A stretch of DNA of 57,230 nt from a virus, in the IMG/VR virus record IMGVR_UViG_3300025327_000033, positions 1 to 57,230 of that record. One strand, 5' to 3'. Within the stretch, counting starts at the first letter, position 1, and each line of letters opens with the position of its first letter. A program made the translations under genes and the position numbers. This document shows, one piece after another, positions 30,284-39,135 of this stretch. The notes below the pieces were generated by a model. It did not search any database, was not told the DNA's origin, and saw only the letters and a list, made by a program, of their open reading frames with translations.

Positions 30284-32965
30284 TCAAAAGCCTGCGAAGG
30301 TGGCAATTCCGATCTCGCTGGATCCCGTCACGCCGATCAGCCAGTAGTTCTCTGTGGCGGCCAGCACGACCAGCCAAGACGTGATCAGGAACAGGCCCTC
30401 TGCGGCCCGCTCGAACTCATATCCGACTCCCTGGATGACGTAGTCTCCCGAGATCGCCGCAACCGCCTCGCTCAGGGTGATCCGCTTCCCTGGCTCGATG
30501 GCCAGACCGCCGGCAAGTAGCGTCGCCGAGCGGTTGGCCACAAAGCTGACGCTGCGAACCCAATTGAGGGGGTTCTTGTAGCGAGCGAGCGTGGCGTCGG
30601 CGAAGTCTTTGGCCCGGGCCGGGCTCGTCTGATACGTCAGCTGCAGGTTGATCTCGCGCTCATCGTGCTGCTCTTGCGACGTGGCATCGGTCGCCTGCCT
30701 GTCGATCGGGTTGTACGTGCGGACGCCCCGCCCCTTGGCCCTCAGCTGCGTGACGTGCCCGCTGCTGCTGCCAACATTGAGGGCCTGGTACTCGGCCGAG
30801 TTTCCCCCCATGACGCTGTCTATCAGCTCCAGCTCGGCTTCCCTACCGCCGCCCCCCGAAGGCGTGGCCGAGAATTCATAGTTGATGACCTTTCCGACGA
30901 ATACCTCGTCGCCATACGCCGTCACGGCTCCGCCCGAGAAATCTCCGCTGTCGCCCCCGATGGCCACCCGGATCTTCGCCGTGCTGGCATCTCCCAGCGT
31001 CACCCTGGCTGCCACTCGCTGCCATCCCGTCGTCGGCGTTGTCACCGTCCCGATCGTGGTGGTCGCCAGCAGGGCGTCGGCGGCGGAGTATTCCTGCAGG
31101 AGAACCTTGAATGCCGTGGGCCAGGCCACGCCGACCCACACGTAGGCGACCACCAGTACGACGTCGTTCTGGAGGTACCCCGTGATCAGGCTCGTCTGCG
31201 CCCGGTAATACGCCGGGTTGGTCGTTCCGCTCGTCAGCAGCAGTGACGCTGCGCCCTTCTTCGATCTGCTCGTGGATCTGGCGACGGATCCGCCGGAGCC
31301 GTCGGTGGCAATCGACCAGCCAGCGACGTCCGTCTCGAACCCGCGATTGGGGCTCGTGTTCAGACCCTCTGGATCGTTCATGGCCGACCCGCTGATCTTT
31401 TGATCCGGGTTGTTCGGGTCCCGGTAATGCAGTGTCACCCTCTCCGTCTCGCCTGGGCCGACCTCGAGCGTGCTGTCCATCGTGGCCAGGATCTCGTCCG
31501 ACGTCGCCACCGTCCGTGGATAGGCACTCGCCCGGACCACATTGAAGATCAGCTCGGGATCCCGAATGACCTGCATGTCCTTGATGTCGGCCTGGCTGAG
31601 CGTCATCTGGCTCGTCTTGTCGATCACCCGGGCGTGCCTATTCTGGAAGCGCAGTGTTCCGCCGGCCACGGTGTCGGCGATCTGCATCAGAAAACCGAAC
31701 TCGCTCAGGACGGCCCGCTGCGCCACCTGTAGCATCGGCGTCCGGTTGTCCCGCACGTCGTCGAGGGCGAAAAGGAACGTCTCCTTACCGGCGTCAAAGT
31801 CCATGACCCTCGGGCCTTCGGATGTGTTGTCGACGAGGAGCTCGAGCACCTGGTCCGGGCGCTGGCTCTGCACCACGGGCAACTGCGTAGGCTTGGCCCT
31901 GCCGAACTGGTCGATCCAGTCGTACGCCAGGCAGCGCACCACGCGCTCCCGCTTGGTCCCTGGCACGGGATCTGCCTTCGCCATCCGGCCGAAGAACTTG
32001 TAGTACGTAACGCCGCTGTACGTCACCCGGAAGCGCGCATGGATCCCGATCTCCCAGCCGGCCAGGGCGTCGGCGTGGCCAACGCTGTAGCGCCCGATCT
32101 TCGCTACGCTGTTGCTCTCGCTGTTCAACATCGCCCATTCCATGCGGCCCATGCTGCCCACGCGATCCGTCGGGCCCTGCCCGGAGATCCCGTACTGGAT
32201 CCGCACGCGGTCCTTGTGAGACACATCCGCCGTGAGATCCGTCCACAACGGCCCCACGCCTGTCTTCCAGGTGGCACCGCTGATCGTTCCGTTGTTCGCT
32301 GTGCCGGCGCTGTCATTGGCCGTCGTGCCGCTGCCCTCGCCGAGCTTGTAGTAGTCGAGCAGCCCGGACTCGCTGCCCACCAGCTGCACGTCACGGTTGG
32401 CCATGATCTCGGCCGCCGTCCTGGCCGACGTCCAGAGCCTGACGTCTCGAATGCGGCCCTTGAAGTGGCTGTGGTAGGTCCCGCCAGAGTACGCCGCTCC
32501 AATCAGAGTGACTTCGCTGGGATCCACCAGGGCGAAGCCCGTCTGTGTCGCCGTCGCCACCTGCTCGCTGTCGACGTACAGGCGCTGCACCTTCGTGGTC
32601 TCGTTCCATGTCCCAGCGAGGTGATGCCACTGACGGAGCGTGATCTTGCGCGTGCCCTTGACTTCCTTCCACGCAGGCGTGCCATCGGTCGCCCGCACTC
32701 GAAAGGCCGGGAATCCCCCGGTGCTCTCGTCGGCCACCAGCTGTATGCCGTTTTCGGCCGTGGCGCGCTTGCTGCTCACGACGACTTGCTCAAGACCGCC
32801 CGTCTGCCGGCGTTCCATCCGCACCCAGGCCTCGACCGACACGTCCCCGGTCACGCCCGTCGGCGCGCTTGCGCTGTCGATCCGATCGTCCACGCCATCG
32901 AACGCCAGGAGAGCCTGATTGTTCAGCCTGACTTCAAAGGCGTATCCAGAAGGAAATGGCATCAC
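30284..32965 (-). CDS. Baseplate hub/Tal-like protein with LamG and carbohydrate-binding inserts
   Basis: It has 893 residues. Residues ~15-205 are a laminin-G/concanavalin-like jelly roll (SVEAWVRMERR.., WHHLAGTWNETTKVQRLYVDS, GRIRDVRLWTSARTAAEI). The middle (about 240-520) resembles tail hub/Tal proteins (FRVTYSGVTYYKFFGRM, CLAYDWIDQFG). About 530-690 looks like a CBM4/9-type sandwich (NRGFETDVAGWSIA..). The C-terminus carries strands for hub assembly. It immediately follows the tape measure, the usual place for Dit/Tal. The lectin-like domains suggest surface glycan binding. Confidence 0.7.
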   Translation of the reverse strand: MMPFPSGYAFEVRLNNQALLAFDGVDDRIDSASAPTGVTGDVSVEAWVRMERRQTGGLEQVVVSSKRATAENGIQLVADESTGGFPAFRVRATDGTPAWKEVKGTRKITLRQWHHLAGTWNETTKVQRLYVDSEQVATATQTGFALVDPSEVTLIGAAYSGGTYHSHFKGRIRDVRLWTSARTAAEIMANRDVQLVGSESGLLDYYKLGEGSGTTANDSAGTANNGTISGATWKTGVGPLWTDLTADVSHKDRVRIQYGISGQGPTDRVGSMGRMEWAMLNSESNSVAKIGRYSVGHADALAGWEIGIHARFRVTYSGVTYYKFFGRMAKADPVPGTKRERVVRCLAYDWIDQFGRAKPTQLPVVQSQRPDQVLELLVDNTSEGPRVMDFDAGKETFLFALDDVRDNRTPMLQVAQRAVLSEFGFLMQIADTVAGGTLRFQNRHARVIDKTSQMTLSQADIKDMQVIRDPELIFNVVRASAYPRTVATSDEILATMDSTLEVGPGETERVTLHYRDPNNPDQKISGSAMNDPEGLNTSPNRGFETDVAGWSIATDGSGGSVARSTSRSKKGAASLLLTSGTTNPAYYRAQTSLITGYLQNDVVLVVAYVWVGVAWPTAFKVLLQEYSAADALLATTTIGTVTTPTTGWQRVAARVTLGDASTAKIRVAIGGDSGDFSGGAVTAYGDEVFVGKVINYEFSATPSGGGGREAELELIDSVMGGNSAEYQALNVGSSSGHVTQLRAKGRGVRTYNPIDRQATDATSQEQHDEREINLQLTYQTSPARAKDFADATLARYKNPLNWVRSVSFVANRSATLLAGGLAIEPGKRITLSEAVAAISGDYVIQGVGYEFERAAEGLFLITSWLVVLAATENYWLIGVTGSSEIGIATFAGF

Positions 32966-35784
32966 AATCTCGGGTCGTATGTCGTCAGTTGCGTGGCCAG
33001 CACGCCGGCGAGGTCCTGCATGGTGCCTTGCCGACGCAGCTCATCCTTGATCTCGCGCAGCACCCGTGTCTGTTCTGCCTGTGCCCGCTGCTGTTGCTGC
33101 AGCTGTGACGCCAGTGCTGCCGCCTGCGCCTGTGCCACGCCTGCCAGGCCCGTCGTAGCCATGCTCACGGCCGCCTGCGTCGCCGCCTGGACGCCCTGGA
33201 CAGCCGCCGCTGCGTCTGTGGCTGCAGCCGCTGCCTCCGCAGCCGCGGCCGTCGACGTCGTCGTGGTCGACGTCGTCGTGGTCCCCATGGCCTCACGGAT
33301 CTGCGCCTGCTCCTCCCTGGTCTCGGTCTCCGTGATGATCACGGGCCCCGACCCGCCTGCGCCACCGCCCCCGGGGTCGATGGCCGCCCTCCGGCGCGGG
33401 GTGACGCCGGCGCTCATCATGGCCATGCTTTGCCGGTGCGTGTACACACGGCCGCTGGGCCCGATCATCTCCCAGCCACCCTCCCCGACCATCGTCCATC
33501 CCCCGCGCTGGGGATAGCCACCCCCGGCCTCCGGGACGAACCCGCCTCGGCTGCTGGCCCCCGCTACTGTGGGCCGTGTAGGCATTCCCGAAACAAAGAT
33601 CGACGCTTCGACGCTCATGCCGTCGATGGCGTTGAGGCCGCTGAGCACACCCTGCACCAACGAGTTGGCACGTCCCAGCTCGCCGGCGTTGACGAGCAGC
33701 AGGGCTTCGTTCATCTTCTGCGCGGCGTCCGCGGTTGTGTCGTCGATGAGACCCAGGCCATTGGCCAGCCCGACGAGGAAGTCGTATTCGGCATCGCTCA
33801 CGCCGTCGGCGGCGGCCTTCGTGGCCAGCAAGTCGAAGATCATGCGGTTAGTGGCGTCTCGATGAGCGTCCGCCGTGGCAGAGATCTGCGCCCCGATACC
33901 GTCGTAGGCCCCAATCAGATCGGCCAGGGCCTGCTTTTGGTCCTCGGTGAAATAACCCTGGCCAGTGATCGCCGCCAGGGTGTCACGCACGCCAGCCATT
34001 CGGTCTTGGGTTTTGCCGTAGCTCTCCTGAAGCGACTTCAGCTGCTCGCGCTGGGCATCGGTCAGGTGCGGTGTTGCCTGGAGAGTCTGGATCTTGTTCC
34101 TGTACAGGGCCAGGGTGTCGTCCATCCTCAGGTATTCCCTGCCCAGGTCCCTCACCTGCTGTTGCTGCTCCGGCGTGACGTATTTCCAGCCGGCCGCGTC
34201 CGCAATTTGGGTCATCAAAGCGCCCTGCGTGCCCTGCAGGTCCTCGATCTCCGCCCGGTAGTCCCGCACCGACTGCCCGAGCTTGCCCTCCATGGTGATC
34301 CCGAGCTCCGCCATGGCGTCGCTCATCTCGGCCGCTGCGGCGGCCTCGCGCTCGGTGCCTTCCGTCAGCAGCGCCAAGCCCCGGTACGCGGCGTACATCT
34401 CCTCTGTCCATCCCTGGGTGGCATCGATCGCCGCCCGGTTGGCTGCGTTGTTTTCCCACTGGGCCCGGGTCTGCACCACGATCGCATCCTTCAGTGTCAC
34501 AGCCACGTTGCGGCCGGCCCGGGCCTGGGCGTTGTAGCCCTCCTGGGTGATCATCGCCCGGCCGGTCAGGTCCTGGACCCGCCGCATCTCCGCCAGGTAT
34601 TCGTCGTACGTCTGCGCCGTGCGCGCCACTTCGCCCTGGTGCTCGCGGATGACCTCCGTCATCGTCGCTGTCTGTGCCTTTAGCTGCTGGTTGAACTGGA
34701 TGAGCTTGCTGATAGCGGCGGTCAGGGCGATCACGGCTGCAGCCACTGCGGCCGCTGTGCCCAGCGCCAGCGCCGCCGATCCGGCGTTGGCCAGGGCGCT
34801 GGTGGCGAAGCCGGCGCGCGTTCCGAGCACTGCCATGTTGCCGCTCATGCCGCCGACCAGGTTGCCGACCTTCGACAGGCCGTCGATGATGCCTGGCATC
34901 TTCGAAGCCAGCAGGAGCATGGTGCCCGACAGCGCTGTAACGGCCGTGGCTCCCGCCAGTGTGTAGCTGGCGAAGCGCTGGGTCTCCGGGTTGAGTTTGT
35001 TAAACCACTCCAGGCCGGCCGTCAGCGACATGATCAGCTCGCTGAATGCCGGGAGGAACGCCTGGCCGAGGGCCAATTGCGCTTCCTCGGTGAACCGGGC
35101 GAGCGACGTCATCTGCTTGCCGGCCGTCGTCATAGCCTGCTCGTAGGATCCGGCGATCCTGGTACCGGCCTCGAGGACGGCGTTGGAGGCGATCTGCTGC
35201 TTCTGGAGCTCCGTCAGACTCTCAACGGCAACGTCGTTGGCCTTGGCGAACCGCACATACTCCTGCTCGAAGTTCACCAGGATCCCGATCGTGCGCAGGA
35301 TCTCCGGCTGCCTGGTCACCATGCCGTGCACGAGGCGTTCGAACGCCTCGCTGGAATTGACACCGCCGATGACCGCGGCGTCCTGGGCCACCCGGGCGAT
35401 TTTCTGTGCGTCCGCCAGGTCGATGTTGGCCTGCGCCAACCGGATCAGCGATTGCCTGGCCGCCTGGGTCGTGATGCCCATCTTCCTGACTTCGGCTTCG
35501 TACTGGCCCAGCTGGCCAGCACTGTATCCGGCGTTCTTGCCGACAACCTGCAGCACCACGCCAAGCGTCTGCACCCGGGCCGCCAGGAGAGTGCTCTTGG
35601 CGATGAGCGCAGTGCCAACGGCGCTGAAGGCCACCAGGCCGAGGCCGGCCGTCTTCAGCTCGGACGACATCTCCCGGAACGTGCTGGTGATGCCCGTGGC
35701 TGCCTTCCGGGCGTTCTGCTCCATCTCGGCGAACGCACGGGAGGTATCGTTCTTCGCCTTCAGCGTGATGCTATGGTCGGTCAC
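32962..35784 (-). CDS. Tail tape measure protein
   Basis: It has 940 residues, largely helical. The N-terminal ~290 residues carry the TMP pattern (AVGTALIAKS, NSSEAFERLVHGMVTRQPEILRTIGI, LAQANIDLADAQKIARVAQDAAV). A hydrophobic stretch follows (about 330-380), then a long coiled coil. The C-terminal third is Ala/Thr-rich. TMP length sets tail length (known, about 1.5 angstrom per residue), implying a long flexible tail near 140 nm. ATGA overlap with the hub gene. Confidence 0.9.
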   Translation of the reverse strand: MTDHSITLKAKNDTSRAFAEMEQNARKAATGITSTFREMSSELKTAGLGLVAFSAVGTALIAKSTLLAARVQTLGVVLQVVGKNAGYSAGQLGQYEAEVRKMGITTQAARQSLIRLAQANIDLADAQKIARVAQDAAVIGGVNSSEAFERLVHGMVTRQPEILRTIGILVNFEQEYVRFAKANDVAVESLTELQKQQIASNAVLEAGTRIAGSYEQAMTTAGKQMTSLARFTEEAQLALGQAFLPAFSELIMSLTAGLEWFNKLNPETQRFASYTLAGATAVTALSGTMLLLASKMPGIIDGLSKVGNLVGGMSGNMAVLGTRAGFATSALANAGSAALALGTAAAVAAAVIALTAAISKLIQFNQQLKAQTATMTEVIREHQGEVARTAQTYDEYLAEMRRVQDLTGRAMITQEGYNAQARAGRNVAVTLKDAIVVQTRAQWENNAANRAAIDATQGWTEEMYAAYRGLALLTEGTEREAAAAAEMSDAMAELGITMEGKLGQSVRDYRAEIEDLQGTQGALMTQIADAAGWKYVTPEQQQQVRDLGREYLRMDDTLALYRNKIQTLQATPHLTDAQREQLKSLQESYGKTQDRMAGVRDTLAAITGQGYFTEDQKQALADLIGAYDGIGAQISATADAHRDATNRMIFDLLATKAAADGVSDAEYDFLVGLANGLGLIDDTTADAAQKMNEALLLVNAGELGRANSLVQGVLSGLNAIDGMSVEASIFVSGMPTRPTVAGASSRGGFVPEAGGGYPQRGGWTMVGEGGWEMIGPSGRVYTHRQSMAMMSAGVTPRRRAAIDPGGGGAGGSGPVIITETETREEQAQIREAMGTTTTSTTTTSTAAAAEAAAAATDAAAAVQGVQAATQAAVSMATTGLAGVAQAQAAALASQLQQQQRAQAEQTRVLREIKDELRRQGTMQDLAGVLATQLTTYDPRL

Positions 35785-36137
35785 TCTCTGCCCCTCAGCG
35801 CGTCACGCAGCTTGTAGATCGCTGCCACCAGCTCGGTTTCCTGCTCGGTCAGGGTCTTGAGATCCGTGCCGGCCTTGTGCATGGTGTGCATGACCGTGCG
35901 CAGCCAGAACGGACCTTCCACCTGGGCTGGCTCGAGATCGTCCATCTCCCACGGTAGGATCCGCCATCCATATTTCTCCGCAGCCTCGAGCCGCTCGAGG
36001 CTGCTTGGCTTCCAGCGGCTGGGCTTGTCGTCTTCCCCGCCGGGTCCGTATTCGCCGAAGTCGGCGGCGGCTAGGACCTCGCTGCTAAAGGGTTGGCCGC
36101 CGCCTGGTAGGCCTCCCCGAAAGTCCCCAGCAGCCAT
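35781..36137 (-). CDS. Tail assembly chaperone, -1 frame extension (T-like part)
   Basis: In the -1 frame relative to the upstream chaperone, overlapping it by 67 bases. It is probably made mainly as a frameshifted fusion through the CCCTTTA site at 36086-36092; a free ATG at 36137 is an alternative. The T-like part (ADFGEYGPGGEDDKPSRWK..WEMDDLEPAQVEGPFWLRTV) is acidic. Known G/GT pairs bind the tape measure during tail assembly. Confidence 0.8.
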   Translation of the reverse strand: MAAGDFRGGLPGGGQPFSSEVLAAADFGEYGPGGEDDKPSRWKPSSLERLEAAEKYGWRILPWEMDDLEPAQVEGPFWLRTVMHTMHKAGTDLKTLTEQETELVAAIYKLRDALRGRE

Positions 36138-36526
36138 GTCGCCGTGGCCGGCGGAACGTTGTCGATCGCCTGGGTGTTCTCGGCATCGGCTTTCACCCGG
36201 GCCACTCCAGCCTGGATCCGGGCCTCGTCTTCGGTTCGCCCAGCAGCCAGTGCCTCATCGTGGGCCGCCGCGGCCGCTGCCTCGGGATCCTGGTAACCGG
36301 GGAACTCGATTGCGTTCCCGTCTTCGTCGAGCACATGCCATCCGACGACTCGCTCCAGCAGCACGCGCACCATCTCGTCGCCGCTGAGGAACTGGTCCAC
36401 CTTCCTTCGGTGGGCGTACTTCCAGCCCCGCCGCTTATAGAGCACGAACTCGTCCTTGTGCGCCGGCAGAGGGCAGTTGATGCGAATGACTTGCGCGTCG
36501 CTCTCTTGTGCTGTTGGCCGCTTCAT
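36071..36526 (-). CDS. Tail assembly chaperone (G-like)
   Basis: It has 151 residues and ends 15 bases after the slippery site. It lies between the tail-tube genes and the tape measure, the conserved place of lambda G-like chaperones. N-terminal strands (VIRINCPLPAHKDEFVLYKRRGWKY) precede an acidic helical C-terminal half. The ATG at 36526 was chosen for a GGGAGG upstream. The frameshift ratio would set the amount of GT product. Confidence 0.8.
   Translation of the reverse strand: MKRPTAQESDAQVIRINCPLPAHKDEFVLYKRRGWKYAHRRKVDQFLSGDEMVRVLLERVVGWHVLDEDGNAIEFPGYQDPEAAAAAAHDEALAAGRTEDEARIQAGVARVKADAENTQAIDNVPPATATWLLGTFGEAYQAAANPLAARS
36086..36092 (-). other. Programmed -1 frameshift heptamer C CCT TTA
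   Basis: In the frame of the G-like gene the codons are AAC CCT TTA, giving an X XXY YYZ heptamer (C CCT TTA). Slippage to the -1 frame gives CCC TTT and then AGC, exactly the frame of the next open reading frame. The zero-frame TAG follows four codons later. Confidence 0.85.
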
Positions 36527-36569
36527 GTCCCACCTCCCGTGGGGTGACAGCCCGAGCAAGGGCGCGGCA

Positions 36570-36585
36570 GGCGGTCGGGACCGCC
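36570..36585. other. Inverted repeat between tail tube and chaperone genes
   Basis: GGCGGT-CGGG-ACCGCC forms a six-base-pair stem in the 117-base gap. There is no T-run on the transcribed side. It could reduce read-through from abundant tube mRNA to chaperone mRNA, or stabilise the 3' end. Confidence 0.45.
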
Positions 36586-36643
36586 GCTTTTCGGCTCGCG
36601 TAGCCTATCCGCGCCCAGGTTGGTGACGCCGGTGCGCTCACGC

Positions 36644-37084
36644 CTACGGCTTGGTCGTCCACCCCGGGGCCGTCGAGGTCGTGGGCCGCATGCTGGCCGC
36701 GATCGTCAGTTTGCCCTGGGGCGTCGCCGCGATGTTCAGCTTCGAGCACCAGAATTCGCCGGTGAACCGTGGGTCGCCCGTCGTGGGCAGTGCGCCCTGG
36801 CCGACGTCGATCGTCAGCGTCTTGCTGACCGCGCTCTGGCCGACGATGCCCTTCAGCACCTGGTACAGGCTGAGGGCCGTGGCATCGAAGTCCCCGGCGA
36901 TCTCCACCGGGAAGCTTGGCATGCCGGCGATCGAGCGCACCGCGCCATCGGTGAATCCCGTGGCATCGAGCTCGCCGTACTCGTCGGGGATGTCAACCGA
37001 GTTGACGTCCTTCGAGACGTCCCGAAGCACCGCTCCCGAGTCGTCGATCTGGACCTGCAGGTATTGCCCATTCAGCTTGGCCAT
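36644..37084 (-). CDS. Tail tube-like protein, copy 2
   Basis: It has 146 residues: MAKLNGQYLQVQIDDSG..DIPDEYGELDATGFTDG.., LTIDVGQGALPTTGDPRFTGEFW. This matches phage tail tube/major tail proteins and is related in layout to the next gene upstream (MAKLSGQF..YTELDHTAF, ..GDPSLAVASRQFKVTV). The gap before it is short (21 bases). Likely polymerises around the tape measure. Confidence 0.7.
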   Translation of the reverse strand: MAKLNGQYLQVQIDDSGAVLRDVSKDVNSVDIPDEYGELDATGFTDGAVRSIAGMPSFPVEIAGDFDATALSLYQVLKGIVGQSAVSKTLTIDVGQGALPTTGDPRFTGEFWCSKLNIAATPQGKLTIAASMRPTTSTAPGWTTKP

Positions 37085-37105
37085 GTTTCCTCCTGGCGGC
37101 GGCCG

Positions 37106-37876
37106 CTAGTTGGCGGCCAGCATGATGGCGAACGTCAGCTCGTCTGCTGCCGCGCCCGTTCGAGTGAGCAGGCACCGCCAGTAGCGGTCCAGGCTCGTCG
37201 TCTGCTTGATCCGCTCGCTGGTGCGGGTCGCCCCGTTGGCAGCGAACGTAATGTAGTCTGCCCACGCCGTTCCGTTCGGGCTGTGTTGGATCTTGATCGA
37301 GTACGTGTCGGTCCCCGGCGTGTCTTCGGTCGTCGCCTTGAGCACGTGCAGATAGCCGGTGCCGCCAGCGGCATAGGGCCCGACAGCGGTGTCGACGGTT
37401 GTGCCCGTCAGCGTGTTGGTGATCGTCGTGTAGCCCAGGACCTGACCGAGATCCGGCTTCTGGCCGACGGTCTTGAAATTGGCCTGGATCAGCATCTTGG
37501 CGTTCGGCTGTGCCGGCACTGTGACCTTGAACTGCCGGCTGGCGACTGCCAGACTCGGGTCGCCTGGCACCGGGCTCGCCCCCTGGCCGATCAGGACACT
37601 GAGGAGCTTCTCGATCGTGTTGTTCCCCGGCTCGCGCAGCGCCTTCCACACGCTCGTCTCAGGGCCTGGCGTGGCGTCCGGCTGCGGGTCGAAGAAGGAC
37701 TCGACCGACGCATCCAGCAACGGCATGCCGGCCTCGCTGCCCATCACGCCGTCCAGAAATGCCGTGTGGTCCAGCTCTGTGTACTCCACGCCCATGCCGT
37801 CAAAGGACCGAGTGCGTCCGCTGATGTCGTACCCATGAAACAGCACGGCGCAGAATTGGCCGCTAAGCTTCGCCAC
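37106..37876 (-). CDS. Tail tube-like protein, copy 1
   Basis: It has 256 residues, beta-rich. It shares the opening MAKLxGQ and the mid-motif GDPxxxxxxxxF with the downstream tail protein but is longer by an insertion around residues 150-240 (YSIKIQHSPNGTAWADYITFA.., RYWRCLLTRTG), which could be a surface domain. One copy may form the tube and the other a terminator or initiator. Overlaps the upstream gene by 14 bases. Confidence 0.65.
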   Translation of the reverse strand: MAKLSGQFCAVLFHGYDISGRTRSFDGMGVEYTELDHTAFLDGVMGSEAGMPLLDASVESFFDPQPDATPGPETSVWKALREPGNNTIEKLLSVLIGQGASPVPGDPSLAVASRQFKVTVPAQPNAKMLIQANFKTVGQKPDLGQVLGYTTITNTLTGTTVDTAVGPYAAGGTGYLHVLKATTEDTPGTDTYSIKIQHSPNGTAWADYITFAANGATRTSERIKQTTSLDRYWRCLLTRTGAAADELTFAIMLAAN

Positions 37877-38102
37877 CGCTCACCTCCTCGTTCCCGGCGT
37901 CGTCCGCCGGGGCTGTCCCGGCCTCGGCCTCGATCGCTCCCATTTGCAGCAGGGCTGCGATGTCGCCGGCGTTCCCGATGGCCGAGGCTCTGAGCCACTT
38001 GCCGCTCGGCTCGAGGCGCTTGCCCTCCGGGTTGTCGGGCGTACAGCCCGTGTTGCAGCCCACGAGGACCCGGTATCGGTTCTCGCTCATCACTGCCATC
38101 AC
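37863..38102 (-). CDS. Hypothetical small head-tail protein
   Basis: It has 79 residues. A short strand (YRVLVGCNTG) precedes CTPDNPEGKRLEPSGKW, then an acidic helical C-terminus. It lies between neck and tail-tube genes. GTG start with GTGA overlap. Not recognised. Confidence 0.5.
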   Translation of the reverse strand: MMAVMSENRYRVLVGCNTGCTPDNPEGKRLEPSGKWLRASAIGNAGDIAALLQMGAIEAEAGTAPADDAGNEEVSGGEA

Positions 38103-38599
38103 ACGACCTCCTTCACAAGGATCTCGATCTCGGCGTAATGGACCAACACGTCGCCGAACGTACGGAAATCCCAGCGCGCCGCCGGGCAGGGCGGGCCATA
38201 GAATTCTCCGGCTGCGCCCTGGTCCAGCCGGCTGCTGTGGAGCGCTGCGGCATCGTCCAGCGCCTGCTTGGCCGTCAGAGCCAGTGTCACGAACGTCTTC
38301 TCGCTGGCGTCTTCGTCACTGACCGCCATGTATCCGCGGATCCGGTAGCCGTAGCTCACTTCGTCTGTGCCGGCGGTCCCCGGTGGACCGAAGGTCAGTT
38401 GTTCCTGCGACATGTCTTCCAGGCTTATGCTCCAGCCCCGCAGCTGCGAGACGCCAGCGATGTCGGCCTGGTACATCGTCTGCAGGGCCTCCCAATCGTC
38501 GGCGAAGCGCTCGTAGTCGTGGACCTTGCCCATGTTGGCCACGCCATCGAGCACCGTCTTGATCGCCGCCCTGGCCTGGCCCTCGTGGAAGGCAGGCAT
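38099..38599 (-). CDS. Tail terminator/neck-like protein
   Basis: It has 166 residues with alternating strands (GWSISLEDMSQEQLTFG, VSYGYRIRGYMAVSDEDASEKTFVTLALTAKQALD, VLVHYAEIEILVKEVV). This is the layout of tail-completion/terminator proteins. Position between the HK97-gp10-like gene and tail tube supports the call. TGATG overlap. Confidence 0.55.
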   Translation of the reverse strand: MPAFHEGQARAAIKTVLDGVANMGKVHDYERFADDWEALQTMYQADIAGVSQLRGWSISLEDMSQEQLTFGPPGTAGTDEVSYGYRIRGYMAVSDEDASEKTFVTLALTAKQALDDAAALHSSRLDQGAAGEFYGPPCPAARWDFRTFGDVLVHYAEIEILVKEVV

Positions 38600-39135
38600 C
38601 AGGCGCTCACCTTCGCCATGCGCGCTGTCGCTCGCACTGTCGCCTGAGCGAAGATCTTGTCGACCCTGGTGCGGCCGCCGCCCTCCCAGGCCCGGCGGAA
38701 CATGTGGGCTCCGGGTGTGCCCCGCCTGGCGATCGCCGCCGCAATCGGCCACGCCAGAGTCTCGTCTCCAAACTTGCGCAGGGCCCACAGCTTGATCGGT
38801 GCGATCGGGGGCCAGTGCGGCCGAGTCCCGAACTCGACGTAGTTGGCGTATTCCCTGGGGCTTATCAGACTGGCACCGCCGTGAGCGTCACCGGCCCGAA
38901 CCTTGCCCACCAGCTCCGTGAGTGGGCTGCCTCGTACCTCGAAGCCAGCCGGGAATTCGATTGAGCTCCTGAGGATCCCGTAGTTGACTGGCGTCCGGGC
39001 GGCCACCATCGTCGTCAGCAGCATGCCCGACTCTTCCATCGCCCGCCGGATCTCGTCGTCGACGATGGCTTCCCATCCGGGGATGGCATTCGCCAGCGCC
39101 ACAAGCTCCGTAACGTCCACAGTGAACTCGATCAC
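38599..39135 (-). CDS. HK97 gp10-like head-tail joining protein
   Basis: It has 178 residues. The central YANYVEFGTRPHWPPIAPIKLWALRKFG is characteristic of HK97 gp10-like neck proteins (YVEFGT..). The flanking helices (VDDEIRRAMEESGMLL) also fit. It joins head and tail during morphogenesis. The GTG start overlaps the upstream connector stop. Confidence 0.75.
   Translation of the reverse strand: MIEFTVDVTELVALANAIPGWEAIVDDEIRRAMEESGMLLTTMVAARTPVNYGILRSSIEFPAGFEVRGSPLTELVGKVRAGDAHGGASLISPREYANYVEFGTRPHWPPIAPIKLWALRKFGDETLAWPIAAAIARRGTPGAHMFRRAWEGGGRTRVDKIFAQATVRATARMAKVSA

Noticed and set aside
33430-34683. Long plus-strand frame opposite the tape measure
   Set aside because: Antisense shadow of the tape measure gene; low-complexity composition and no ribosome-binding site or neighbours on that strand.
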